In this document: positions 1 to 8,173 of the stretch, piece after piece
How positions within the stretch are numbered: the stretch's first letter is position 1
Layout: every line of letters starts with the position of its first letter
NCBI GenBank assembly: GCA_934098295.1
Contig: CAKONV010000027.1
Coordinates: 1 to 16,080, forward strand
DNA: 16,080 nucleotides
From: an uncultured Bacilli bacterium
Lineage (GTDB): Bacteria; Bacillota_I; Bacilli_A; ML615J-28; CAG-313
Direction of reading: 5' to 3'
Position numbers and translations under genes: made by a program
Notes under the pieces: generated by a model
The model's input: the letters and a program-made list of their open reading frames with translations, nothing else
Database searches by the model: none
Told to the model about the DNA's origin: nothing

Positions 1-14
1 CTATATGAAATAAA

Positions 15-42
15 TTGATATTAGTTCATTATCAATTAAAAT
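15..42 (+). promoter_or_regulatory. Possible promoter of the first operon, inside an inverted repeat
   Basis: A TTGATA (15-20) and a TAAAAT (37-42) are separated by 16 bases, an acceptable but not strong sigma-A pair. The -35 hexamer lies in an inverted repeat (AATTGATA at 13-20, TATCAATT at 30-37) that could be an operator or only AT-rich coincidence. The gene start is at 79, behind a GAGGAGGT ribosome binding site at 67-74. Confidence 0.35.
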
Positions 43-78
43 AATTATGAACAATTTATATTATACGAGGAGGTAAAA

Positions 79-618
79 ATGAAAGACAGCAGCATAAAAT
101 TGATGTTAGAGTTTTTGATAAATAAATATTTTTCAATTACTACCGTCATATTTTTAATATACCTCCTTTATTGTTATATATTTTTATTACACTATTCTTT
201 TAAAAAAATTTTAATAGCTTTTATTAGTGTAACTTTAATCTTTATCATTTACTTAACAGTATATGATATTACTTACGTTCAATATTTAATGCAATTACAC
301 ATTAATGAAACATTTAGAACTTTAATTAGTCATTATTTGCCTACTTTTTCTTTCAGCAAATATGCACCATCTAAGGCGATGCCAACTTTTGGTAAATCTC
401 ATTTTAACATACTACAAATGAAATACAAATTGTTTTGTGCTAAAATATCTTTTAAATACTTGAAACTAATGGAAAGACGTTTATTATTTTTAGCGCGTAT
501 ATATATTATTATTCTTTCAATGCCAGAAAGAAAATATGTTTTAAGAAGGGGTACAATTAAACAAATGGATTATTGTTACTTGTATTATTATGAAAGGAGG
601 CTCGCTTATGTTAAATGA
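79..618 (+). CDS. Small basic membrane protein of unknown function, first gene of the addBA operon
   Basis: I do not recognise this 179-residue protein. Two hydrophobic segments (about residues 18-38 and 43-63) look like membrane helices, and a third weaker one lies at about 135-147. The rest is rich in Lys, Arg and Tyr, with no catalytic motif I can see. The ATG at 79 is well supported by GAGGAGGT seven bases or fewer upstream. The reading frame ends in TGA at 616-618, overlapping the addB start at 608 by 11 bases, so the two are probably co-transcribed and translationally coupled. The addB ribosome binding site (593-600) lies inside this gene. The product is likely membrane-inserted. Nothing in the sequence ties its function to AddAB beyond the overlap. 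It is the only gene here that ends in TGA. The gene is likely real; its role is unknown. Confidence 0.7.
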   Translation: MKDSSIKLMLEFLINKYFSITTVIFLIYLLYCYIFLLHYSFKKILIAFISVTLIFIIYLTVYDITYVQYLMQLHINETFRTLISHYLPTFSFSKYAPSKAMPTFGKSHFNILQMKYKLFCAKISFKYLKLMERRLLFLARIYIIILSMPERKYVLRRGTIKQMDYCYLYYYERRLAYVK

Positions 619-3043
619 TGATATTTTAAAAAATCTTTTAACCGTAGATAATAAACTACTAATAATTAGTGATAATTATAATGAATACATGATTAAAAAG
701 TTTTTTTCAAAACAACAAAAATTGTATTCATACAAAATAATTAATCCTAAGGAATTTATAGAATTACTCCTTATTCATTTTGATGATACTTCTTTAAATG
801 TGCTTTTAAAAAAGGGTTATTCCCTAACTTTTAGTAAAGCTATTTTAAGTGCTTTAAACATATATGTTAATGCTGAAGGTATCATCATTGATGACTTTAA
901 AAAAAATTTATTGTCCACGGCGTTATCATTATTAGAAGAAAATAAGGTTTCTCCAGCTGATAAAAAATTAGATATATATTTTAATGATTTAACAATCATT
1001 GATTTAGTAGAAATAAAAAATCCATTGTATGAGATTGCGGTGAAAAAGTTAAAAACTTTAACATCTAATTATATTAACTTTCCAATTAATAAAGAAACAA
1101 TTAATCCTTTAGTAATCGAAACGAATGAAATAAATGATGAAGTAAATGCTCTTTTTGACCAACTATCAATCACCATTGATAAAGGTGTTAATCCAGAAGA
1201 AATAGTTATTTGTTGCCTAGATGAAAGTTACTTTCCCTTACTAGATATGACATTTAAACTAGGTGGTTATTCTTTTTATTTGGATACTAAAAGAAAGTTA
1301 TATCAATACGACTACATAAAAAAACTAATAAATAAAATCAGTGATATATTTGCGGATTACACTAGTTTTAATTTGCTATTTACCGATATAATTAATGAGG
1401 GAATATGTTTAGATGATAGTGCTAAAAAAGCCTTAATTAATGTCTTTAATAGTTATTTGTCTAAAGATTACGATGAATTCAATAAAGAACTATTAATTGA
1501 TGAACTAAAAAATAAAAATTTTTATCCTTTGAAAGATAAAAAAGGTTTCCGAATTATTGATAATTTAGAAAGAATAAAAGACGAACAATACTTATTTGTC
1601 TTAGGTTGTTACAGCACAACTTTTCCTACACTAATTAAAAATCAATCATTTTTTACGGACGAAGAATTATCTAGTATTACCAATGTTACTACAGCTAGCC
1701 AAAATGAAGAGTCTGAACTTTCAACAAGAAGATTAATAAATAATATGCGTACATGCATATTAAGTTATTCGATTAAAAAAAATGGATACACAATGATTCC
1801 TAGTAATTTAATTGCTACTAATCAAGTAACAAAATATTCTCCTTCTTTAGATGTTGTATACTCAAAGCAATTAGCATATTTTTCATATGCGGCATCATTA
1901 GATGATTATTACTTATATCATGCTCAAAACAGGGTATTAACACGTTTTTCTAAATACTTTAAAGGAATTGATTACCGAAGTTATGATAATCAATTTACTA
2001 AAATTGATCCTTTGGTTTTAGATAAATATAATCAAAAAATGCTTTTATCATATACATCATTAAATACTTATTATAGTTGTCCTTTTTCTTACTATATAGA
2101 AAAATATTGGCAAGTTAAATCAGACTATAATTTTAAACTATTTATTGGTGATCTTTTTCACTTCGTTTTAGAAAAATTAACGAGTAAAGGTGATTTAACT
2201 GATGATGAAGTCACTCAAAATATTAAAAAATATACTGACGAATTTATAGAAAAAACCAAAGACAAAATGACTTTTGGAAAGAAAGAATATTTTTATATTG
2301 GTATTTATGAAGAATGGATAAAACATATATATTTATTTAATAAAAGCTTTATGGAAAAGTCATGCTTTTTAGTATATAGTTTGGAAAAGAAGATAGAGTT
2401 TAAACTGCACATTGGCAAATATGATATTAAGGTAATGGGCAAATTAGATAAAGTTTTAAGATATAAAAATTATTTGATGGTTATTGATTATAAAACTGGT
2501 GAAATTCATTTAGATTTTTCTAAGTGTGAATATGGATTAAACTTACAATTACCATTTTACCTTTATTTGTTAAGTAAAGAAAATCCTAACTATCTATTTG
2601 CTGGTGCCTTTTTAGAACACTTATTACCAAATAAGCCTTATACTTATGATGGAAAATCAACTCTTATAGAAAAAATAAATAATGAATATGTTTTAAATGG
2701 CCTTATGACTTCTGATGAAACACTTCTTAGTCAAATGAACGCTAGCTATGCTAGCAATAAATATATAAAAGCTTATTCGAAATCAAAACTAGATCAATCT
2801 AAGACTTTAAATGAAAAAGAGTTTAAATCATTAATAAATTTTGTATCATCATTAGTCAATAAAGCTTTAGAAGAAATAACAAGTGGTGCTTTTTATATTC
2901 GCCCATTAAATTTTAATAAAGAATCTTGTTGTGCATATTGTAAGAATGATGGTATTTGTTACCATAAAGCTAAAGATGAATATAGAGTTTTTAAAAAAGG
3001 TAATCTTAAAGATATTTTAAATGGAGGAAATACTAATGAATAA
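608..3043 (+). CDS. addB: ATP-dependent helicase/nuclease subunit AddB (RexB-like)
   Basis: AddB partners AddA in the helicase-nuclease that resects double-strand breaks and loads RecA. The C-terminal nuclease is clear: His518 in a GDLFHFVLE block, Asp614 in GKLDKV, Asp627-Tyr-Lys629 in VIDYKTG, and Gln647/Tyr651 in LQLPFYLY. The iron-sulfur cysteines match the family: Cys491 in YYSCPFSYY and a C-x2-C-x5-C set at 775, 778 and 784, with an extra Cys774. The segment around YLFVLGCYSTTFP matches the inactivated helicase core. No Walker A motif is visible at the N-terminus, and at 811 residues it is much shorter than the roughly 1,160-residue Bacillus protein, so this subunit probably does not hydrolyse ATP. 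I chose ATG 608 rather than the in-frame ATG 590, because AAAGGAGG (593-600) sits seven bases before 608 and the 590 start would lie upstream of it. It overlaps addA by eight bases. Confidence 0.93.
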   Translation: MLNDDILKNLLTVDNKLLIISDNYNEYMIKKFFSKQQKLYSYKIINPKEFIELLLIHFDDTSLNVLLKKGYSLTFSKAILSALNIYVNAEGIIIDDFKKNLLSTALSLLEENKVSPADKKLDIYFNDLTIIDLVEIKNPLYEIAVKKLKTLTSNYINFPINKETINPLVIETNEINDEVNALFDQLSITIDKGVNPEEIVICCLDESYFPLLDMTFKLGGYSFYLDTKRKLYQYDYIKKLINKISDIFADYTSFNLLFTDIINEGICLDDSAKKALINVFNSYLSKDYDEFNKELLIDELKNKNFYPLKDKKGFRIIDNLERIKDEQYLFVLGCYSTTFPTLIKNQSFFTDEELSSITNVTTASQNEESELSTRRLINNMRTCILSYSIKKNGYTMIPSNLIATNQVTKYSPSLDVVYSKQLAYFSYAASLDDYYLYHAQNRVLTRFSKYFKGIDYRSYDNQFTKIDPLVLDKYNQKMLLSYTSLNTYYSCPFSYYIEKYWQVKSDYNFKLFIGDLFHFVLEKLTSKGDLTDDEVTQNIKKYTDEFIEKTKDKMTFGKKEYFYIGIYEEWIKHIYLFNKSFMEKSCFLVYSLEKKIEFKLHIGKYDIKVMGKLDKVLRYKNYLMVIDYKTGEIHLDFSKCEYGLNLQLPFYLYLLSKENPNYLFAGAFLEHLLPNKPYTYDGKSTLIEKINNEYVLNGLMTSDETLLSQMNASYASNKYIKAYSKSKLDQSKTLNEKEFKSLINFVSSLVNKALEEITSGAFYIRPLNFNKESCCAYCKNDGICYHKAKDEYRVFKKGNLKDILNGGNTNE

Positions 3044-6000
3044 AAAAGAATATTATCAGAGTATGCTTCCTCCAAAAAAAGAAAATGAAATTTGGAGTGA
3101 AGAACAACGTTTAGCCTTATATGCATGCGGCGAAAATATTATTGTTTCAGCGGGTGCGGGAAGTGGCAAGACCGCCGTTTTAACCGAAAGAATCGTTCAA
3201 AAATTATTAAATGGAGAGCATTTAAAAAATCTTATTGTATTAACATTTACATCGGATGCTGCTACAGAAATGCGAAAAAGAATTAGAGAAAGTATCGAAA
3301 AAAAGATGATCGATAATCCTAATCTAAAGTTAGAATTAGCTAGTATTGATGTATCGCATATTCAAACTTTTGATGCTTTTGCGTTGTCAATTGTTAAAGA
3401 ATATCATTATTTATTAGATGTCGATAAAAATATTCAAATTGGTGAAGAATCGTTTTTAAAAATGATAAGAGAACAATTACTTGAAGAAATACTACAAGAA
3501 AATTATGGTTGTTGTGAATTTGAATCACTGCTTAAAACACACACTTTAAAAGGTGATGATAATTTAAAGGAATCTCTCCTAGAATTTTTTCAAAAAGCCA
3601 ATGAATTTGCAGATACTAAAAAATACTTAGAAGATTACATCGATAATCATTTTTATCATGACTTTTATAAAAAAATAGAAGATGGGTTGTTAGACATTCT
3701 CCAAACTTGTTATTTAAACATTAAAACCATCCTTGAAGAATTTAAAAAATGTAGTATTGATGAATATAAAGAATATGCTAAATTAATAGAACAAGAAATA
3801 AATCATATATATCCTGGTAAAACTTATCAAGATTATTTAAACGTAAAAAACATTAACTTTCCTAAGAAACCATCCTTAAGAAATTTAAATGCTGAAGAAA
3901 AAGAAGAATCAGAATTAGTTACTCTTTTAGCGAGTGATATAAAAGATAATTTAAATAAAATAACGAATCTTACTAAAGAACCAAACATAAATAGTATTAT
4001 TAATAATTATCAAAAAACTAAAGATGATACGAAAGTAATCATCAAAATATTACTTCAATTAAACAATCGATACAATGAATACTTAAAAGAAAATAATATT
4101 TATGATTTTATTAATGTTGCTAAACTTGTTGTAAAGTTATTCATAGATAACCCTACTGTCTTGGAACACTTTAGAAAAAATACAACGGAAATATTAGTTG
4201 ATGAGTATCAAGATACAAGCACTATTCAAGAAACATTATTAAATTTAATATCTAATAATAATTTATATATGGTTGGTGATTTAAAACAATCAATTTATCG
4301 CTTTCGATATGCTGAACCTACAATATTTAAGAAAAAATATGAAAATTATTGTTTAGGTGAAGGTGGCTTTGCTATTGATTTAGTAAAAAATTTCCGTTCA
4401 AGAAGTGAAGTTTTAAATAATATTAATGAAGTTTTTGCACCAGTGATGACTGATGATTTTGGTGGCATTAACTATAAAAATAATCAAGCCTTAAAATTTG
4501 GACTAGTCGATTATGAAAAGAAAAAAATAATTGATTATAATATGGAGGCTTTGACATACGATGATGATGAATTAAAAGAATCTGGTTATGAAAAAGCATT
4601 AATTGAGGCTAGAATAATCGCTCAAGACATAAAGAATAAAATAGAAAGTGGTCTTATGACTTATGATAAAAAAACTAAAAATCTAAGAAAAGCCACTTTA
4701 AGTGATTTTGTAATTTTAACAGCAAGTCGTACGGATTATGATACATATCGAGAAGTCTTTGAAGAATATGGTCTACCTTTATACGTTGGCGCTAAAGAAG
4801 TTTATTTATCAACAGAAGAAATATACTTTTTAAGTCATGTCTTACATTTGGCTAATGGTTTTAATAATCCTGATTATGCCTCAAGTCATGAAAGAAAAAG
4901 TTTAATTGGCTTTTTAAGATCATTTGTTATAGATGAAAGTGATGAAAAAATATCAAGACTTTTACTAGATGGTCATTCTTTTAAAACAGACTTTCCTTTA
5001 CATTATGAATCAATCCAAAAAGTAGCTAAAATTATGATTAATGGAACTATCGAGGATGTAATACAAACTATATATGACGAATTTATGGTTTACCAAGCTT
5101 TAACAAAATTAGGAAATGTTGTGACTAGAAGTAACAAGCTTAATTACTTTAAACAACTAGCAACTTCCTTTAGTAAACAAAATATAACAATTAATGATTT
5201 TATAAATTATGTAGATTATTTAATGGATAAAAAGAAGGATCTAGAATTTTCATCTAATAATCAAAATAACAATGCTGTAAGTATTATAACTATTCATAAA
5301 TCGAAAGGGTTAGAATATCCATTTTGTTATTTTCCATCATTAACAAAACCGTTCAATATAAGAGACACTTATGGTGACTATTTATTTGATAGTAAGTGGG
5401 GAATAAATATCCCCTATATGGAAGAAGGATTAAGATCTAGCATTGTTAAAGAATTAATTAAACAAGATTATGTAAAAGATACAATTTCGGAATCAATTAG
5501 ACTTTTATATGTTGCTTTAACAAGAGCTAGAGAAAAACTAATTATTGTACTTCCAAAGATTAAAAATGACTCTTTGATACCTTCTTTAAATAAGAAAAAT
5601 GGTTATCGGAGTTTTAATGATATATATCAATCAATTGGTGGTATCATAGAACCATACAAAAAAGAAGTTAATTTAAAAGAATATTTCATTACCCAAACAA
5701 AAGAGGATACAAAAGAATTCCCAATAGATCCTACACCCGTTATGTTTAAAGATTTAGCTGTCACATATACGGATAATACACTTTCCAAAGCATCCATGAA
5801 TATAGATGGCTTAATAGATGAAAAATTAGAAACAAAACTTGAAATTGGTAATAAGCTTCATGAGTTATTAGAATTAATTCCTATAAAATCTTATCGTAAT
5901 TATATAGATATCTATGCAAGTAAAGAAGAAAAATACTATTTAAATAAATTTTATCAGAGTGATTTAATTAAAAATTTAGATATAATAAATGAATATCATG

Positions 6001-6221
6001 AACTACCTTTTATTGATGATAATGTTAATGGTATAATCGATTTGGTAGTAGAAACTTCATCAAAAATGATTGTAATTGATTATAAGACAAAAACAATTGA
6101 AAAACTTGAATATGATAGGCAAGTAAAAATATATGTAAATTACATAAGCAAGTATACAAATAAAAAAGTTGAAGCTTATTTATACTCAATTGTGGATGGA
6201 ATATTTAAAAGCGTTGTATAA
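3036..6221 (+). CDS. addA: ATP-dependent helicase/nuclease subunit AddA
   Basis: AddA is the active 3'-5' UvrD-type motor and one of the two nucleases of the AddAB complex. All superfamily 1 motifs are present: Walker A AGAGSGKT with Lys45, motif Ia around VLTFTSDAATEMRKRI, Walker B VDEYQD (Asp389-Glu390), motif III GDLKQSIYRFR (Asp415, Gln418), the HKSKGLE block (His754) and motif VI RLLYVALTRARE (Arg822, Arg830). The C-terminal RecB-type nuclease has His942, Asp1002 (GIIDLV), Asp1015-Tyr-Lys1017 and Gln1029/Tyr1033. There are 1,061 residues against about 1,230 in Bacillus, so it is compact but apparently fully active. ATG 3036 is preferred over the in-frame ATG 3021, because GGAGG at 3023-3027 is eight bases before it. 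It overlaps the addB stop by eight bases, the classic addB-addA arrangement. Confidence 0.96.
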   Translation: MNKKEYYQSMLPPKKENEIWSEEQRLALYACGENIIVSAGAGSGKTAVLTERIVQKLLNGEHLKNLIVLTFTSDAATEMRKRIRESIEKKMIDNPNLKLELASIDVSHIQTFDAFALSIVKEYHYLLDVDKNIQIGEESFLKMIREQLLEEILQENYGCCEFESLLKTHTLKGDDNLKESLLEFFQKANEFADTKKYLEDYIDNHFYHDFYKKIEDGLLDILQTCYLNIKTILEEFKKCSIDEYKEYAKLIEQEINHIYPGKTYQDYLNVKNINFPKKPSLRNLNAEEKEESELVTLLASDIKDNLNKITNLTKEPNINSIINNYQKTKDDTKVIIKILLQLNNRYNEYLKENNIYDFINVAKLVVKLFIDNPTVLEHFRKNTTEILVDEYQDTSTIQETLLNLISNNNLYMVGDLKQSIYRFRYAEPTIFKKKYENYCLGEGGFAIDLVKNFRSRSEVLNNINEVFAPVMTDDFGGINYKNNQALKFGLVDYEKKKIIDYNMEALTYDDDELKESGYEKALIEARIIAQDIKNKIESGLMTYDKKTKNLRKATLSDFVILTASRTDYDTYREVFEEYGLPLYVGAKEVYLSTEEIYFLSHVLHLANGFNNPDYASSHERKSLIGFLRSFVIDESDEKISRLLLDGHSFKTDFPLHYESIQKVAKIMINGTIEDVIQTIYDEFMVYQALTKLGNVVTRSNKLNYFKQLATSFSKQNITINDFINYVDYLMDKKKDLEFSSNNQNNNAVSIITIHKSKGLEYPFCYFPSLTKPFNIRDTYGDYLFDSKWGINIPYMEEGLRSSIVKELIKQDYVKDTISESIRLLYVALTRAREKLIIVLPKIKNDSLIPSLNKKNGYRSFNDIYQSIGGIIEPYKKEVNLKEYFITQTKEDTKEFPIDPTPVMFKDLAVTYTDNTLSKASMNIDGLIDEKLETKLEIGNKLHELLELIPIKSYRNYIDIYASKEEKYYLNKFYQSDLIKNLDIINEYHELPFIDDNVNGIIDLVVETSSKMIVIDYKTKTIEKLEYDRQVKIYVNYISKYTNKKVEAYLYSIVDGIFKSVV

Positions 6222-6233
6222 TAAAAGAATTTC

Positions 6234-6262
6234 TTGAAATAAAGGAAAAGATATGGTATAAT
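6234..6262 (+). promoter_or_regulatory. Strong sigma-A type extended -10 promoter for the 6298-8916 operon
   Basis: TTGAAA (6234-6239) and a perfect TATAAT (6257-6262) are separated by exactly 17 bases, and TGG directly before TATAAT makes an extended -10 (TGnTATAAT). It begins 12 bases after the addA stop codon, so the next genes have their own promoter. Transcription would start near 6269, giving a short leader before the ATG at 6298. The ribosome binding site is AAGGAG at 6280-6285, with a rather long 12-base spacing. I see no terminator hairpin between addA and this promoter, so read-through from the addBA operon is possible. Confidence 0.8.
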
Positions 6263-6297
6263 AAAAAAGTAAATAAAAAAAGGAGAAGAAGCAAAGA

Positions 6298-6963
6298 ATG
6301 AATGATAGTAAATTTTTAGCCTCTAATATAAAAGTTTTAAGAGAAGAATCACGATTAAGTATTGATGAATTTGCAAATAAAATTGGTGTTTCTAAAGATA
6401 GAGCTAGAGAAATAGAAGAAGGAAAAAGTAGTCCTTATACCAAGGAATTATTTGAAATTTGCAAAGTGCTAAGAATTAGTGAAGAAGATATTTTAGAACG
6501 TGATATTTTAACGGAACGAATGGAAGCTAACAAAAGAATGAAACAAGCTGATTCTAGAAACACTTATAATTGGTATTATGGTGATAGAAAAAAAATGTTA
6601 TTCTATATTTTAGCATTAATATTAATACCTGGTGTGTTTTTGTTGTTTTTTCTTCTTACCAAAAATGGTATTATTGCTAATAATATAAAAGAATATATAG
6701 CGGCTTTAGAAGAAGAAGGGATTGATGTTCCTTGGACTATCAAGTATTACCGAATTGTTGGGTCTTACTTATTGGCAACAATTTGTGGTATGGTTTTTAT
6801 GATTATCGAATTAATTAGGCGTTTTGGTAATAGCTTTCGAGTTTGGTATTTAATTATTGTCTTTGGCTTAATTCCTGTAATTATTTTTACGGGTGCGTTG
6901 TTACTAATCCCTTATTATATATATTGTTTATATCAAGTAATATTTAAACGAGGAAAAAATTAA
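6298..6963 (+). CDS. XRE-family helix-turn-helix protein with three transmembrane helices
   Basis: Residues about 7-66 form an XRE/Cro-type helix-turn-helix: IKVLREESRLSIDEFANKIG, then VSKDRAREIEEGKSSP as the recognition region, ending in LRISEEDIL. A charged linker (about 67-97) leads to three hydrophobic helices at about 100-121, 153-173 and 183-213, and a basic tail. The layout suggests a DNA-binding domain held at the cytoplasmic face of the membrane, perhaps sensing a membrane signal or acting as an autoregulator. The family of small HTH-plus-membrane proteins is common in Bacillota and mostly uncharacterised. It is the first gene of a four-gene run whose other members follow at 15 bases or less or overlap. 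The target DNA and signal cannot be read from the sequence. The domain call is solid; the function is inference. Confidence 0.85.
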   Translation: MNDSKFLASNIKVLREESRLSIDEFANKIGVSKDRAREIEEGKSSPYTKELFEICKVLRISEEDILERDILTERMEANKRMKQADSRNTYNWYYGDRKKMLFYILALILIPGVFLLFFLLTKNGIIANNIKEYIAALEEEGIDVPWTIKYYRIVGSYLLATICGMVFMIIELIRRFGNSFRVWYLIIVFGLIPVIIFTGALLLIPYYIYCLYQVIFKRGKN

Positions 6964-6978
6964 AGGAGTTGATTCATT

Positions 6979-7848
6979 TTGAAAACAACAATTGCGTTAA
7001 TGTATGATTTTGATAAGACTTTGTCTTATAAAGATCAACAAGAATATACTTTCATTCCTAGCTTAGGGATGACATCAAAAGAATTTTGGAGTGAAGCTGA
7101 TACATTATCCAAAGAAAATAATATGGATAGAATCTTAGCATATATGTATCTAATGATCAAACAAGCTCGCAAAAAAAATGTTCCCATAACAAGAGAAGCC
7201 TTCCAAAAGCTTGGTGCCGATGTTATTCTTTTACCAGGAGTAAAAACTTGGTTTAAAAGAATAAATGATTATGGAAAAACAAAGGGTGTTCATATTGAAC
7301 ATTACATATTATCTTCTGGTTTAAAAGAAATTATTGAAGGAACTTCAATTGCTAAAAACTTTAAAAGAATTTATGCCTGTGAATTCCATTACAATACAAA
7401 TGGAAATGCCGATTGGCCAACTCAAGTCGTAAATTATACAACAAAAACGCAGTTTATATTTAGAATATCAAAAGGGGCCTTGGATTTATATGATGATTCT
7501 GTAGTAAATTCATATATGCCAGCTGCTTCAAGAAGTGTCCCTTATAATAATATGATTTATATTGGCGATGGTTTAACTGATGTACCTTGTATGAAACTTG
7601 TAAGAGATAGGGGCGGAAATTCAATAGCTTTATATCATTTAAATGAAAAAGAAAGAGTATTAAAATTACTTCGAGAAAAAAGAGTAGATTTTGTTTGCCC
7701 AGCTAATTATTCTAAAAATTCGGAACTAGAAACAAAAATAAAAATGATAATTGATCGAATGGCTATTGCTGATACACTAGCTAGAGAACATGAAAATCAA
7801 ATTAATGAAGCTAATTTAGAACAACAAAGGAAACAAAAAAATGAATAA
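6979..7848 (+). CDS. HAD-superfamily hydrolase, phosphoserine-phosphatase-like
   Basis: A soluble 289-residue phosphatase of the haloacid dehalogenase superfamily. Motif I is YDFDKTL with the nucleophile Asp10 and acid/base Asp12. Motif II is the Ser112-Ser113-Gly114 of ILSSGLKE. Motif IV is YIGDGLTD, with Asp197 and Asp201 for magnesium. A Lys for motif III probably lies in FRISKGALDLYDD. The insert between motifs I and II (about 20-100) is mostly helical and would form the cap that selects the substrate, which I cannot identify. The C-terminus (about 255-289) is charged and helical, possibly coiled coil. The start is TTG at 6979, with AAAGGAG at 6962-6968 ten bases upstream. The next ATG (codon 8) would cut off the strand before the nucleophile. 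It follows the XRE gene by 15 bases and overlaps the next gene by eight. Confidence 0.9.
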   Translation: MKTTIALMYDFDKTLSYKDQQEYTFIPSLGMTSKEFWSEADTLSKENNMDRILAYMYLMIKQARKKNVPITREAFQKLGADVILLPGVKTWFKRINDYGKTKGVHIEHYILSSGLKEIIEGTSIAKNFKRIYACEFHYNTNGNADWPTQVVNYTTKTQFIFRISKGALDLYDDSVVNSYMPAASRSVPYNNMIYIGDGLTDVPCMKLVRDRGGNSIALYHLNEKERVLKLLREKRVDFVCPANYSKNSELETKIKMIIDRMAIADTLAREHENQINEANLEQQRKQKNE

Positions 7849-8173
7849 AAAGGAAAAACGATTAATTGTATTTAAATTAATTTATATATGTCTACTAGCT
7901 TTTTTACTTTTATCAATATTACCAATTATTATTGTAAAAAATGAAGTATTAACAAAAATAATAATTTTGTTATTCATAGCCATTTTGATTATTGGTTATT
8001 TTGTAATTGTGATTTTAAATATGAATACATATTTATATATATGTCCTAAATGTAAGAAACCTCATAAATTAGCCTTTAAAGAAGCACTATTTTCTAAAAG
8101 AGGAGCAACAGGAAGAATACTTTTTTGTCCCTATTGTAAAGAAAAATTATACATGGAAAGAGAAACTAAATAA
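7841..8173 (+). CDS. Small membrane protein with a C-terminal zinc ribbon
   Basis: 110 residues. Two membrane helices (about 8-31 and 39-60) are followed by a cytosolic or surface zinc-ribbon-like knuckle pair: Cys68-Pro-Lys-Cys71 and Cys96-Pro-Tyr-Cys99, 24 residues apart. The paired CPxC motifs strongly suggest a structural zinc site of the rubredoxin-knuckle kind. I do not recognise a named family. The gene overlaps the HAD gene by eight bases (ATG at 7841) and has a modest AAAGGA site at 7826-7831. Its TAA stop shares an A with the ATG of the next gene (TAATG), so translation of the two is coupled. It could be an assembly or anchoring partner for its neighbours, but that rests only on gene order. 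Confidence 0.8.
   Translation: MNKKEKRLIVFKLIYICLLAFLLLSILPIIIVKNEVLTKIIILLFIAILIIGYFVIVILNMNTYLYICPKCKKPHKLAFKEALFSKRGATGRILFCPYCKEKLYMERETK

Noticed and set aside
590..607. Upstream in-frame start for addB
   Set aside because: The AAAGGAGG ribosome binding site lies between this ATG and the one at 608, so it would not be used.
817..999. 60-codon minus-strand open frame inside addB
   Set aside because: Antisense shadow of a well-supported gene, with no ribosome binding site or recognisable protein.
2741..2755. GCTAGC-TAT-GCTAGC double palindrome
   Set aside because: Lies in the coding frame of addB (Ala-Ser-Tyr-Ala-Ser); more likely a codon coincidence than a binding site.
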